Assembly (NCBI GenBank): GCA_013288135.1
Contig: JABDCL010000003.1
Coordinates: 62,001-126,000, forward strand
DNA length: 64,000 bases
DNA from: Gammaproteobacteria bacterium
GTDB taxonomy: Bacteria > Pseudomonadota > Gammaproteobacteria > UBA6186 > Azoamicaceae
Direction of reading: 5' to 3'
The notes beneath the pieces are model-generated. The model had not been told where the DNA came from. It searched no databases and saw only the letters and a program-made list of their open reading frames with translations. Below are positions 25,439 to 34,042 of the stretch, piece by piece; within the stretch, counting starts at the first letter, position 1, and each line of letters starts with the position of its first letter. The translations under genes were made by a program, and so were the position numbers.

Positions 25439-27409
25439 CTATATAGAAGCTTGAACTTTTCTTTCAGACACCGCTGGGGCATGAGCTGGTGCAAAAGAAA
25501 GAGAAGTATACACTTTTAGATTGTTAGTCATAATTTTGTGGTTTTCTTGAAGTGACTTTTTTATTTGTTCCATTTCAGAGGAGGGTAGTTTATCCCCCAA
25601 TTTATCATCTAATTCTTTTAATACCTCACTTAAAACTTTGTTTAGGATTTCTGTAAATGGAATCCTTCGTGCTGGATACTGAGTTAAAAAGACTCCGTCT
25701 TCGGAAGTGTAACGAACCGTAGGCCTTGCTAATTCAATTCTGGCTTTTTCAAAATCTGCACTGGTTAGTTGTTCAAACATCTTTTTAAAAAGTGGAGGTT
25801 TCTTCATTATTCTTCCCTCTGCGCCTCCTGTTCCTGTGATATTTCCTATGATTATTCCTCCCATGGTTTCTCTTTCTATTACAATAGAGGCTGCATCCAT
25901 AAAAGATTTTGTATCATGCACTCTTGTTTCTTGTGGATTAAATTGGAAATCTACAATACCCACTTTAAAGTAATGTTTATCTCCCTTCCTCGTTTCAATA
26001 ATACCCATATTCCCTGTATGGACACATAAATCATCTAAGCCACACGCAAGACCAACGTACAATAATTTTGCAAAAGCACATTTTGCTGGTGCACCGAAAG
26101 TTTGGTCTAGAAATTCCTTTAAGGCTTTTGCTTGTACCTCTTCTGAAGGTTCCTTATCATAACTTGCACCAATTGCAGCAGGTGATTTTTCTATTAATAG
26201 ATCAGCGAAATCAGAAAATTTCCTTACTTTTCCTTTTCCGTCTTTGGTTGGTTTTGTACATGAAAGATCTCTGGTCGCAAACAATATATTACCAAACTCA
26301 TCAATGTTCAAAAACGCTTCTGGCATTTTAATACCAAGTGCACTTATTACTTTTGCGCAGAAATACTCAGGAATGGTATGCATGGTGCTTTTAACGAAAT
26401 ATTTTAATTTTTTGGCCGGGGAACTTAAAATAAATCCAGGTTCTTTACCTGCTTCTTTGCTTTGAACGGAAAAACCCTTAAAAAGTGGGTGTGGACGTTC
26501 CCCTTCAACTAATATTTTGCCAACCAAGGGTACAAGTGTTTGAAGGGGGCTTACCTGAAGATAGCTATCTCTAAGGGGTGAATGACTTTCCCGATGAAAA
26601 CATAATAAAATAATTCTCTGAAAAGCTGGATTTGGCAAAATGTCTGAAAGTGGTTGATTTAGTACAAACAAAACATTTCCACCTTTAATATAATGACATA
26701 GATGTGGAATATGTCTTAATGAAAGGGGATCTAAAAAATCATACATGTTTAATAACATAACTAAGGCCCAGGCACGGTTTGAGTGATAGTAGTTTTTTAC
26801 AAAATTTTGAACGACTGTTAGATCAATTGAAATTTCCTCAGTTCTTTTTTTAGCTTTTTCTTGCGCTCTTCGATAAATAGTGGGCACTACTTCACGAAAT
26901 GGCCTTAAAGCAAGGGGGCGTTCGTGTTCTGGCTCTCCGGGTGTAGGGTAGGGATGATTTATACCATGAATCCCAGGTTCTAGAAGTCTTGTTTCATATT
27001 CTGTCAGAAATTCAGAAAGTGCGGGTTGCAGGGTCTCTCTATATTGTTTTGTTAAAGTTTTAGATAGAGTGCGATAGTTGGTTTTTGCGCTACTCATTAA
27101 TGCCTGTAATATTGGATATTCTTTAAAAAGATGATGTTTTTTGTGAGATGATGAATCGCACCATTCGTTAAAGACTTTGAGATCTAATTCGCCAAGTGTT
27201 GAAAGGGCATTTCTTAAAAAGATATTTAGAAACTCAATGATTTCTTTATAAAAAGGAATTTCAGCATAAGGGGTAGCTTCTGCAAATATATAAGCCTCAA
27301 ATAAACGGTTCAAAATTTCAATATCAGCTGTAGAAGGTGATTGTTTAGGATTATCTCTGTAATTTTTCAGTAGAGCTTTAAATTGAATTTCGTTTTCAGT
27401 GTTCCACAT
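25439..27409 (-). CDS. Unknown 656-aa protein with possible kinase-like core
   Basis: I do not recognise a named family. The first roughly 320 residues are helical. The second half holds a pattern that resembles HipA- or PI-kinase-like folds: a lysine in LKYFVKST (about residue 337), ALGIKMPEAFLNID, FATRDLS, then DDLCVHTGNMGII (about 457-470) as a possible catalytic HxxN loop and VGIVDFQF (about 482-489) as a possible metal-binding Asp. No signal peptide or membrane span is seen. The C-terminus is Ala/Pro-rich and basic. It is convergent with the TTL-like gene, 14 bases apart. A host-directed effector is a reasonable guess but not shown. Confidence 0.6.
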   Translation of the reverse strand: MWNTENEIQFKALLKNYRDNPKQSPSTADIEILNRLFEAYIFAEATPYAEIPFYKEIIEFLNIFLRNALSTLGELDLKVFNEWCDSSSHKKHHLFKEYPILQALMSSAKTNYRTLSKTLTKQYRETLQPALSEFLTEYETRLLEPGIHGINHPYPTPGEPEHERPLALRPFREVVPTIYRRAQEKAKKRTEEISIDLTVVQNFVKNYYHSNRAWALVMLLNMYDFLDPLSLRHIPHLCHYIKGGNVLFVLNQPLSDILPNPAFQRIILLCFHRESHSPLRDSYLQVSPLQTLVPLVGKILVEGERPHPLFKGFSVQSKEAGKEPGFILSSPAKKLKYFVKSTMHTIPEYFCAKVISALGIKMPEAFLNIDEFGNILFATRDLSCTKPTKDGKGKVRKFSDFADLLIEKSPAAIGASYDKEPSEEVQAKALKEFLDQTFGAPAKCAFAKLLYVGLACGLDDLCVHTGNMGIIETRKGDKHYFKVGIVDFQFNPQETRVHDTKSFMDAASIVIERETMGGIIIGNITGTGGAEGRIMKKPPLFKKMFEQLTSADFEKARIELARPTVRYTSEDGVFLTQYPARRIPFTEILNKVLSEVLKELDDKLGDKLPSSEMEQIKKSLQENHKIMTNNLKVYTSLSFAPAHAPAVSERKVQASI

Positions 27410-27497
27410 ACTGGTGTTCCCCTTGTCTATATTGCTTATACAATTCTATGTTGACTAATTTAATCTAATTTAGTTACTTATGTCAATAGTGTCGGAC

Positions 27498-27510
27498 GGT
27501 GTCTGACACC
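27498..27510. repeat. GTGTCTGACAC palindrome, single copy
   Basis: GGTGTCTGACACC is a unit of the palindrome family that clusters at 29.9-30.1 kb. A partial unit, GTGTCTGACCCC at 25417-25428, marks the other end of this gene block. Confidence 0.65.
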
Positions 27511-27532
27511 AAAATTTAAGGGGATAATTGAA

Positions 27533-27560
27533 TCAAGGGTATACTTTTGTATACCCTTGA
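27533..27560 (-). terminator. Strong hairpin after the 27.6-kb gene
   Basis: Two perfect 12-bp arms (TCAAGGGTATAC at 27533-27544 and its complement at 27549-27560) flank a TTTT loop, 41 bases beyond the stop of the minus-strand gene. On the minus strand it is followed by TTCAATTAT, so termination may be only partly intrinsic. Confidence 0.55.
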
Positions 27561-27601
27561 GTTTTCATGAAACTTTCATCAAGTTTCTATTTTTAGGAAT
27601 G

Positions 27602-28105
27602 TTAGGCAGACACTCTAATAGTAGGTAATATCTTTCCAATAGAGCTAATAGCAGCACTAGGTGCATCTTCGAGCATTCGTGATGCGTGATTCTGCAAGCT
27701 AGTGTGAATGCTTCTTGCACTGGGTAATGCATTGTAAACAGGAGCTACAACAGGGCTTAAGGCACGTTGTCCATAATGTGACACTTCCCATAATGATCTA
27801 CTGCAACCTTTAGCAGCTGCATAGAATTCATCTACTGCTTTAAAAGCATCCTGAAAATTACAGCTAGATGCATTAAATTGCTGATGCGCCATTGCTATTT
27901 CAGCGTCAGTTCTTTGATAGCGGGTAGCCGATTGAACAGCATTAACTGCTCCTCTTCCACCATTAATAAAAGCCTTTGTTAGAGCCCAGCCCATGTATCC
28001 GACGTTTATTACAGCCTTTCCAGCAGATATACCTACATTTACGGTATCTCTCCCCATGGCAACGCCTGTGGTTAGCATATTTTTAACGTTTTTTAAATTA
28101 AACAT
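27602..28105 (-). CDS. Unknown protein, 167 aa
   Basis: No family is recognised. I place the start at the ATG at 28103-28105, which has CTGGAG 6 bases upstream; the frame is open 12 codons further but without a ribosome binding site. The first half is rich in Gly, Ala and Val with weakly amphipathic stretches (GVAMGRDTVNVGISAGKAVI), which could associate with membranes. The second half is helical with several Ser and His. No signal peptide. A TTGACA lies upstream on the minus strand, close to a TAAGAT. Gene stands alone. Confidence 0.65.
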   Translation of the reverse strand: MFNLKNVKNMLTTGVAMGRDTVNVGISAGKAVINVGYMGWALTKAFINGGRGAVNAVQSATRYQRTDAEIAMAHQQFNASSCNFQDAFKAVDEFYAAAKGCSRSLWEVSHYGQRALSPVVAPVYNALPSARSIHTSLQNHASRMLEDAPSAAISSIGKILPTIRVSA

Positions 28106-28273
28106 ATCAATCTCCAGTTTTAAGTAATAATTATTAAACACACCCTTAAGTTCCGCTTAAGGTAACCAAAATCAATTTAATGAGTTATCTTACTATATTG
28201 TTTATATATATGTCAAGCACTGTTATAGTATCTAACTGTCTATTTAAGCATTAAATATCAACAGGTTGTATGT

Positions 28274-29899
28274 ATGATCAGTATTTCAAATCTATCTATG
28301 CTTTATGGCGCCAGGTTGCTATTCGATGAGGTTAATATCAATCTTATTGAAAATAATCGCTATGGTGTAGTGGGGGCCAATGGAACAGGAAAATCAACCT
28401 TTTTACGCATTCTAACTGGGGATGAAACACCCAGCCTAGGGGATATTACAATTGCCAAACGAGCTCAGGTGGGATGGCTTAAACAAGATCAATTTCAATA
28501 CGAGAATAATACACCCTTAGAAGTTACCATCCAGGGTAAACCTAAATTATGGCAAGCTCTAGAAGAAAAAGAACAATTACTGAATAGCGACTCTTTTGAT
28601 GAAAAAGCCGGATATCGTTTAGGGGAATTAGAAGAAACCATTGTGCATTATCATGGTTATACAGCAGAAACCTTTGCGCATACCCTTTTAACAGGTCTAG
28701 GCGTTCAACAAGCTCAACATGAAAAACCCATGAACACCTTATCGGGTGGATTTAAATTGCGCGTTTTGCTAGCACAAGCACTATTTGCTGAACCTGATAT
28801 ATTATTATTGGACGAACCTACTAACCACTTGGATATCATGAGTATTGCTTGGTTAGAACGCTATTTAAAGAATAATTTTAAAGGAATACTAATTTTTATT
28901 TCGCATGATCAAAATTTTTTAAACAACTTATCGACGCATGTTTTAGATATTGATTATGGCGAAATTCGAGAATACGTTGGAAATTATGATAAATTCCTAA
29001 AAGAGAAACAAGAAATTGTTGATCAAAAACTCCATCAACAAAAATATTTAGAAAATAAAATCGCACACATGCAACAATTTGTTGATCGATTTAAGGCCAG
29101 TGCCAGTCGTTCAAGACAAGCGATGGCACGAGAAAAAATGATAGAGCGCATTGAATTACCAGATATCAAAAAATCTTCTCGCATCAGTCCCGCCTTTTTA
29201 TTTAAACAAAAACGACCTTCTGGGAAAACCGTTTTAAAAGTCGACGGTATATCCAAACACTTTGGTGAACGAACAGTTCTTAATAATGTAGGTTTTACCG
29301 TTAATCGAGCAGAAAAAATAGCGCTCATTGGTCATAATGGCATAGGAAAATCAACCTTATTAAAAATCCTGTTGAATCGTTATACTGCGGATGCTGGAGC
29401 CTACGAATGGGGGTACGAAACTCACATTGCTTATTTTGCACAAGATCACCATGAGCAATTAAATCAAAATTTGACTGTTTTGGAATGGTTATCTCAGGAA
29501 AGAAACCATGAGGTTACTTTAGATATTATTCGAAAAGCATTAGGACAAGTTTTATTTACACAAGATGATGTTCATAAAAATATCCTCAATATAAGCGGGG
29601 GAGAGGCTGCTCGTCTTTTATTTGCAAACATAGTATTGCAACAAAGTAATATCTTAATTTTAGATGAACCGACCAATCATTTAGATTTAGAAGCCAGGAA
29701 TGCGCTTGCTGATAGCCTAACCCGATATGAAGGCACTTTACTTTTTGTTAGCCACGATCGGCATTTTGTCTCCAATATTGCAACGCGTATTATTGCTTTA
29801 ACAGAAAAGGGATTGGTGGATTTTCATGGCAGCTACCAGGACTATTTAAAGAAATATGGCGATGATTATTTAAATCAAGCCTGGCTTTTGGCGCAATAA
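28274..29899 (+). CDS. ABC-F family ATPase (YbiT-like)
   Basis: The 541-residue protein carries two ABC ATPase domains and no membrane segment, the mark of ABC-F proteins that act on the ribosome. Walker A motifs are GANGTGKSTFL and GHNGIGKSTLL, signatures are LSGGFKLRV and ISGGEAARL, and both Walker B motifs read LLDEPTNHLD or ILDEPTNHLD. The interdomain linker is basic. The N-terminal sequence and length are closest to E. coli YbiT as I recall it. It likely eases ribosome stalling; no antibiotic-specific feature is apparent. The palindrome cluster starts 2 bases after the stop. Confidence 0.9.
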   Translation: MISISNLSMLYGARLLFDEVNINLIENNRYGVVGANGTGKSTFLRILTGDETPSLGDITIAKRAQVGWLKQDQFQYENNTPLEVTIQGKPKLWQALEEKEQLLNSDSFDEKAGYRLGELEETIVHYHGYTAETFAHTLLTGLGVQQAQHEKPMNTLSGGFKLRVLLAQALFAEPDILLLDEPTNHLDIMSIAWLERYLKNNFKGILIFISHDQNFLNNLSTHVLDIDYGEIREYVGNYDKFLKEKQEIVDQKLHQQKYLENKIAHMQQFVDRFKASASRSRQAMAREKMIERIELPDIKKSSRISPAFLFKQKRPSGKTVLKVDGISKHFGERTVLNNVGFTVNRAEKIALIGHNGIGKSTLLKILLNRYTADAGAYEWGYETHIAYFAQDHHEQLNQNLTVLEWLSQERNHEVTLDIIRKALGQVLFTQDDVHKNILNISGGEAARLLFANIVLQQSNILILDEPTNHLDLEARNALADSLTRYEGTLLFVSHDRHFVSNIATRIIALTEKGLVDFHGSYQDYLKKYGDDYLNQAWLLAQ

Positions 29900-29900
29900 A

Positions 29901-30083
29901 TGGTGTCAGACACCGCCGCAGACATGGGTGTCAGACACCATGTCAGACACCCGTGCCTTTGGTGTCTGACACCGTGCCAGACACCAATTAATCCTTCCAT
30001 CAATAAGGCTGTTTATTTAGCCAGTTTTTTAGGTCTTGGTGTCAGACACCCGTGTCTGACACCAGCTAAATTGTGTCTGACCC
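29901..30083. repeat. Cluster of GGTGTCAGACACC palindromes
   Basis: At least eight units of the form GGTGTC(A/T)GACACC, some trimmed, lie at 29902, 29927, 29941, 29961, 29974, 30038, 30051 and 30072. Spacing is irregular and the spacers do not match, so it is not a CRISPR array. Single copies occur at 25417, 27498 and inside the aldehyde dehydrogenase gene at 51588. The run carries a meaningless 64-codon frame. Confidence 0.8.
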
Positions 30084-30089
30084 TTTCTT

Positions 30090-30110
30090 TATAAACAAAA
30101 ATAGTTTATA
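30090..30110 (+). promoter_or_regulatory. Inverted repeat upstream of the toxin-antitoxin pair
   Basis: TATAAAC (30090-30096) and GTTTATA (30104-30110) form a perfect 7-bp inverted repeat with a 7-base AT spacer, 25 bases before the antitoxin ATG. It is placed where an autorepressing antitoxin would bind. Confidence 0.45.
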
Positions 30111-30134
30111 TTTAAACATATAAGGAGAGATTAT

Positions 30135-30554
30135 ATGAATCATGCCTTTTCTTCTCATCATTCAGGTTCTGGGGTTAATGTATATTCTGAAGAAAGCCGA
30201 AAAAAATTGGCTCGAGTCATCATGAATTTATTTGAACATTGGGATCTTGATACAGCGACACAGTTAAATTTACTTGGTTTTAGTCCGACCAGTCGGGCAC
30301 TTTTGATTCCTTATAAAAAAGGAATAAAGCCTTTGCCAAATACTCGAGATTTATTTGACAGAGTAGGGTGGCTGCTTTCTATTCATAAGTCTTTAAGACT
30401 TTTATATCCAAAGAATGAAAATATTCGATACACCTGGATAAGCCGTAAAAATATGGCTTTTGATAATCAAACCCCATTGGAAATGATGACGAATGAAGGT
30501 ATTATTGGTATCGCTAAAGTCGCAAGATACCTGGATTTTCAAAGAGGGCGCTGA
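30135..30554 (+). CDS. Antitoxin, Xre/MbcA/ParS family
   Basis: The 139-residue protein has the layout of RES-linked antitoxins: an Xre-like N-terminal helical region (about residues 20-65) and a C-terminal MbcA/ParS toxin-binding domain with WISRKNMAFDNQTPLEMM and GIIGIAKVARYL. An AAGGAGAG ribosome binding site precedes the ATG. The stop overlaps the toxin start by one base (TGATG), so production is coupled. Such antitoxins block the RES active site and usually repress their own promoter. Confidence 0.9.
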   Translation: MNHAFSSHHSGSGVNVYSEESRKKLARVIMNLFEHWDLDTATQLNLLGFSPTSRALLIPYKKGIKPLPNTRDLFDRVGWLLSIHKSLRLLYPKNENIRYTWISRKNMAFDNQTPLEMMTNEGIIGIAKVARYLDFQRGR

Positions 30555-31291
30555 TGGATAAGCTGTTTTCTAAAAATGTAGATTTTCATGATGATGTATT
30601 ACGAAATATTGTTTCTTTGCGTAAAACGGAAGATCTCTTTGATGATATCAATGACGCTGATGAAGATCTTTCTAACCTTGCTAATGCAGTAGAAAGCCTA
30701 GTCAAAAAAGAAATTCCTCATGGTATGATTGCCGAGGATTTTCATTATTCAACAGCAATTACCTATCCTTTTAAAACTGAACCTTTTATGGCATCAAGAT
30801 ATAGCGATGGGACATTTGGAATTTGGTATGGCTCTTTGGAACTTGAAACCACCATTTTTGAAACTGTTTATCATATGATACAAATGGAATCTCAAATTGA
30901 AAATTTAAACGAAGTGATTATTCGTGAGCGTGCTGTTTATAAAGTGTATTGCGAGGCTATTTTAATGGATTTTCGCAAGCGACAAGATCATTATCCTGAA
31001 TTAATCGCTAATGAATATTATTTTACACAGAAAATTGGTCAAAAATTGCATAAAGAAGGTCACCCTGGATTATTAGCACCCTCTGCAAGACATACTGGAT
31101 CAAACATTGTTGCGTTTAATCCCAATATATTGAGTAATCCACGAAATTATTGTTATTTAACTTATATTTTTTATCCGGAAACAGAAGAAGTCTTTGTTGA
31201 AAGAACGCCTGGAAAGACACTATTAAAAATTTCAAAAAATCATTTTGACCAACAACGACGTTCAGAGTTTTTGGTGCCAAATACCATGTAG
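30554..31291 (+). CDS. RES domain toxin (NAD+-degrading)
   Basis: The 245-residue protein has the RES domain: arginine R82 in ASRYSDGTFGIWYG, the catalytic glutamate E103 in LETTIFETVYH, and PSARHTGSNIVAFNP later. RES toxins degrade NAD+ and halt growth when the antitoxin is lost. The first roughly 60 residues are an acidic helical lead not always found in the family. The start overlaps the antitoxin stop. The gene ends at the left edge of a G/C-rich 26-bp repeat, which supplies part of its TAG stop. Confidence 0.9.
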   Translation: MDKLFSKNVDFHDDVLRNIVSLRKTEDLFDDINDADEDLSNLANAVESLVKKEIPHGMIAEDFHYSTAITYPFKTEPFMASRYSDGTFGIWYGSLELETTIFETVYHMIQMESQIENLNEVIIRERAVYKVYCEAILMDFRKRQDHYPELIANEYYFTQKIGQKLHKEGHPGLLAPSARHTGSNIVAFNPNILSNPRNYCYLTYIFYPETEEVFVERTPGKTLLKISKNHFDQQRRSEFLVPNTM

Positions 31292-31313
31292 GGGCCGGTC
31301 CCCGTGCCGGCCC
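31288..31313. repeat. 26-bp G/C-rich repeat, copy 1
   Basis: GTAGGGGCCGGTCCCCGTGC followed by CGGCCC stands out from the AT-rich surroundings and partly folds on itself. A related copy is at 49154-49179, with 19 of 26 positions the same. Its first bases form the stop of the RES gene. Confidence 0.55.
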
Positions 31314-31329
31314 AGGCTTAGGTCGTGTC

Positions 31330-33942
31330 TTAAGCTTTTTTTGGACCTTCTCTTTTTGGAGCTCCTGATGTTGTTGCTGGTGGCGGTGGCGATAAAGTAT
31401 CTACACTCGGAGTAGGATCAACGGAAGGTGTACGAGCTATGCTTTGTAATAATTGAGGATCTTCTGAAGCCGCCAGGAGTGGTAATATTGCAGCAGGCCT
31501 AACACTTGCAGCAGGCCCAGTACTTGCTGCTGAGGTACCTGAAGCAGCCGATGGTTCTGCTACTGGTCTTGAAAGATGATCTGAAGATCTTTTTAATTCT
31601 GTACCCGTCAATATTCCTAATCTTGTAGCTATATCATCATGGTGATTTTTTTTAGCCACTACAAGAGCTGTATCGCCTTTATTATTCGTCAGATCTAATT
31701 TCACACCTGGAGCTGTTGATAAAATTTCAACCATTGATTCATCACCCTTATCAACTGCAATCATTAATGCCGTCCAATCTTCTTCATCCTTAACATTTAA
31801 ATCCACCTTTTGGGATATTAGAAATTGAACTACTTCTGAATGACCATTATTAACTGCATGTATAAGAGCTGTTAGCCCACCTATATCTTTTTGATTAAAG
31901 AAATCTGGACCATGATCTTCTGCTGCCAGTTTTCTCAGAGTCTCTAAATCTCCCGTGGCGGCTGATACCATTAATTTTATATTAGGATCATTTAAATTGA
32001 TCCCTGCTGTTTTTGCTACTATTTCAACAAGATGCTGATTTTTGTTTTCTATGGCAAACATTAGAGATTTCCAAAAGTTCTTTTTGTCAATACCTCTAGC
32101 TTCTAACAAAATATTAACAGCATCCTCATCGTCATTGTCTACGGCTATCATAAGCGCAGTAAAACCTTCCTTATTTTGGAGATTTGGATCTATTTTGCCA
32201 GTTTCTACTAAAGCTTTAATAATATACGTATACTGTTTTTCAGTTGCTAATGTTAGTGCTGTTTCTCCAAAAAAATCTTGATAGTTTAAATCTAAATCTT
32301 TAATTCCTATTAAATGCCTTACAACGCCTATGTGTCCTCTTGTGGCCGCTTTTTGTAAGCAAAATTGACAATCTATTAAATTTGTTAGATTTATGTTGGG
32401 TGCTTTCATTAAAGCTTCAACGATTTTTGCATGCCCACAGTAAGACCCTAAATTAAGTGGAGTTTGTTCAAGAGGGCCCAAGTCTTTCATATTGACGTCA
32501 ACACCTTCAGCAATAGCTTTTTGAACTGCCGCTACATCTCCTATTGCAATTGCTATCATGAATAGGATGTTTGGGTCTGTTAAATTTATACCTGCAGCTT
32601 TTGCAATAATTTCAACAATGTCCATACGCTTTCTGAAAGCTGCTTCCTTGAGTGCTATCCAAGTATCTTTGTCCACCTTAAGTTCTTCAGTTGTTTTTTT
32701 GCTTAGTAGGAGACGCACTGTATTTATATCACCACTCATGCACGCGAAAGGTAAGAGAGAATTCAAGTTACCCATGTTATCTTCTGCTGTCCGATCTTGA
32801 TCTTCTTTTAAAAATAATTCTATCATTTGTTCAGGGGTCATTTCATAAGGATACGGCCTTCCACTAGCCTCATCATATACATTTAAGGAAATAGGCATTA
32901 GATCAGTAGGAGCATCTAGATTTGAAAAGAGTTGTCTTTCAATATAACGTTGTAATTTTTTTAGATCAGTAAATACAACCTCCTTAGTGGGTGATATTGG
33001 ATCACGCGCATAATATTTCTTGCCCCCTGCATCTTCAATTAGCATTATTCCCATCATATGATCTGCTCCACCAATGGCTATTTTTTTGCTGTTGTGAAGT
33101 ACATTTTGAAGAAGTTTTGTTAGTTCAGGAGCTTTAAAAATAAATGCAATACGAAATTCATTTGCCAGTGAAGGAGCTTCAGATTTATCAGCTGAAAGTT
33201 TTGTTTCAGTCATATCTCCTAAAAGTTTTTTTTCTGAAACCGAACTGGGTTGAGGTTTTACTATTTCATAGGCTTCATGCAGATCTTCTTGACCTAAATG
33301 TCTTGATTCTATATGATGTTTTAGCAATGAACTTTGGGTATCTAGCCATCGCATATTGCTTAGCACTTGCTCAAAAATACCAACAAGAGGTTTTGTTAAA
33401 CTTTCTTTTTTTCCATCCCACTTTTCTATAAGAGTCAAATCGTCGAAAAATACCGGGAGCTTTTTTAGTTTTTGAATAAGCCATAATCCTGTTAATCCAT
33501 TACATGTTCCTTCAATTAATTCATGTATTAAAACCTCCATGTCTTCATCATGATAAATAGATTTTCCATATTGTTCTAATTGTATTTTCAAATATTTTGT
33601 GAAATTTAGAAGAATCGTTTTTTGATCAAGAGGAACGATATCTAATGTTTTAAAAAATTCAACAATCTCTGTATGATCATTTTCTAGAGCCAATGTTAAG
33701 GCGGTTTGACCTTCATCATCATTTATGTGTGGGTTTATTCCAGGTATTGTCATTAAAGCCTTGACAATATCGATGTGACCCTTTTTTGCTGCTTTTATCA
33801 GTGCGGTTTGGCCTTTAGGATCTTGTTTATTTAGTTCTGCAGTTATCCTAGGATCTTCAGGCATTCGGGCCAGTTGCCGTGCAGCGTCTAAATCACCTTT
33901 CAAAGCCTTACTAAATAAAACATCTCCAGTTATAGCGCTCAT
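31330..33942 (-). CDS. Ankyrin-repeat protein with probable C58/YopT-like cysteine protease domain
   Basis: I place the start at the ATG at 33940-33942 (870 residues); the longer frame begins at a TTG. Ankyrin repeats occur at about residues 12-100 and again from about 400 to 780, seen as repeated G.TAL..A...GH..IV..L motifs. Between them lies a domain with GTCNGLTGLWLIQ (Cys147), DHMMGIMLIEDAGGKKYY (His295) and ARDP (Asp314). This spacing and context look like the Cys-His-Asp triad of YopT/C58-type papain-fold proteases. The C-terminus is Ser/Ala/Pro-rich. No signal peptide. The build strongly suggests a host-directed effector; the protease assignment is by eye. Confidence 0.75.
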   Translation of the reverse strand: MSAITGDVLFSKALKGDLDAARQLARMPEDPRITAELNKQDPKGQTALIKAAKKGHIDIVKALMTIPGINPHINDDEGQTALTLALENDHTEIVEFFKTLDIVPLDQKTILLNFTKYLKIQLEQYGKSIYHDEDMEVLIHELIEGTCNGLTGLWLIQKLKKLPVFFDDLTLIEKWDGKKESLTKPLVGIFEQVLSNMRWLDTQSSLLKHHIESRHLGQEDLHEAYEIVKPQPSSVSEKKLLGDMTETKLSADKSEAPSLANEFRIAFIFKAPELTKLLQNVLHNSKKIAIGGADHMMGIMLIEDAGGKKYYARDPISPTKEVVFTDLKKLQRYIERQLFSNLDAPTDLMPISLNVYDEASGRPYPYEMTPEQMIELFLKEDQDRTAEDNMGNLNSLLPFACMSGDINTVRLLLSKKTTEELKVDKDTWIALKEAAFRKRMDIVEIIAKAAGINLTDPNILFMIAIAIGDVAAVQKAIAEGVDVNMKDLGPLEQTPLNLGSYCGHAKIVEALMKAPNINLTNLIDCQFCLQKAATRGHIGVVRHLIGIKDLDLNYQDFFGETALTLATEKQYTYIIKALVETGKIDPNLQNKEGFTALMIAVDNDDEDAVNILLEARGIDKKNFWKSLMFAIENKNQHLVEIVAKTAGINLNDPNIKLMVSAATGDLETLRKLAAEDHGPDFFNQKDIGGLTALIHAVNNGHSEVVQFLISQKVDLNVKDEEDWTALMIAVDKGDESMVEILSTAPGVKLDLTNNKGDTALVVAKKNHHDDIATRLGILTGTELKRSSDHLSRPVAEPSAASGTSAASTGPAASVRPAAILPLLAASEDPQLLQSIARTPSVDPTPSVDTLSPPPPATTSGAPKREGPKKA

Positions 33943-34042
33943 AATTATAATTTCAGCAAAGATAAATATATAAATTACAATTTCTTTGAGTGTTAAAATA
34001 AGCAATGGTTCCAAGGTGTAGGTTCACCCATGTCAAATTTTC

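Noticed and set aside
29901..30083. Palindrome cluster considered as a CRISPR array
   Set aside because: Units are 11-13 bp, spacing varies widely, spacers are absent or trivial, and no cas gene is near.
29900..30094. A 64-codon open frame after the ABC-F gene
   Set aside because: It consists of the GTGTCAGACAC palindrome cluster read in one frame, with no ribosome binding site and no sensible protein pattern.
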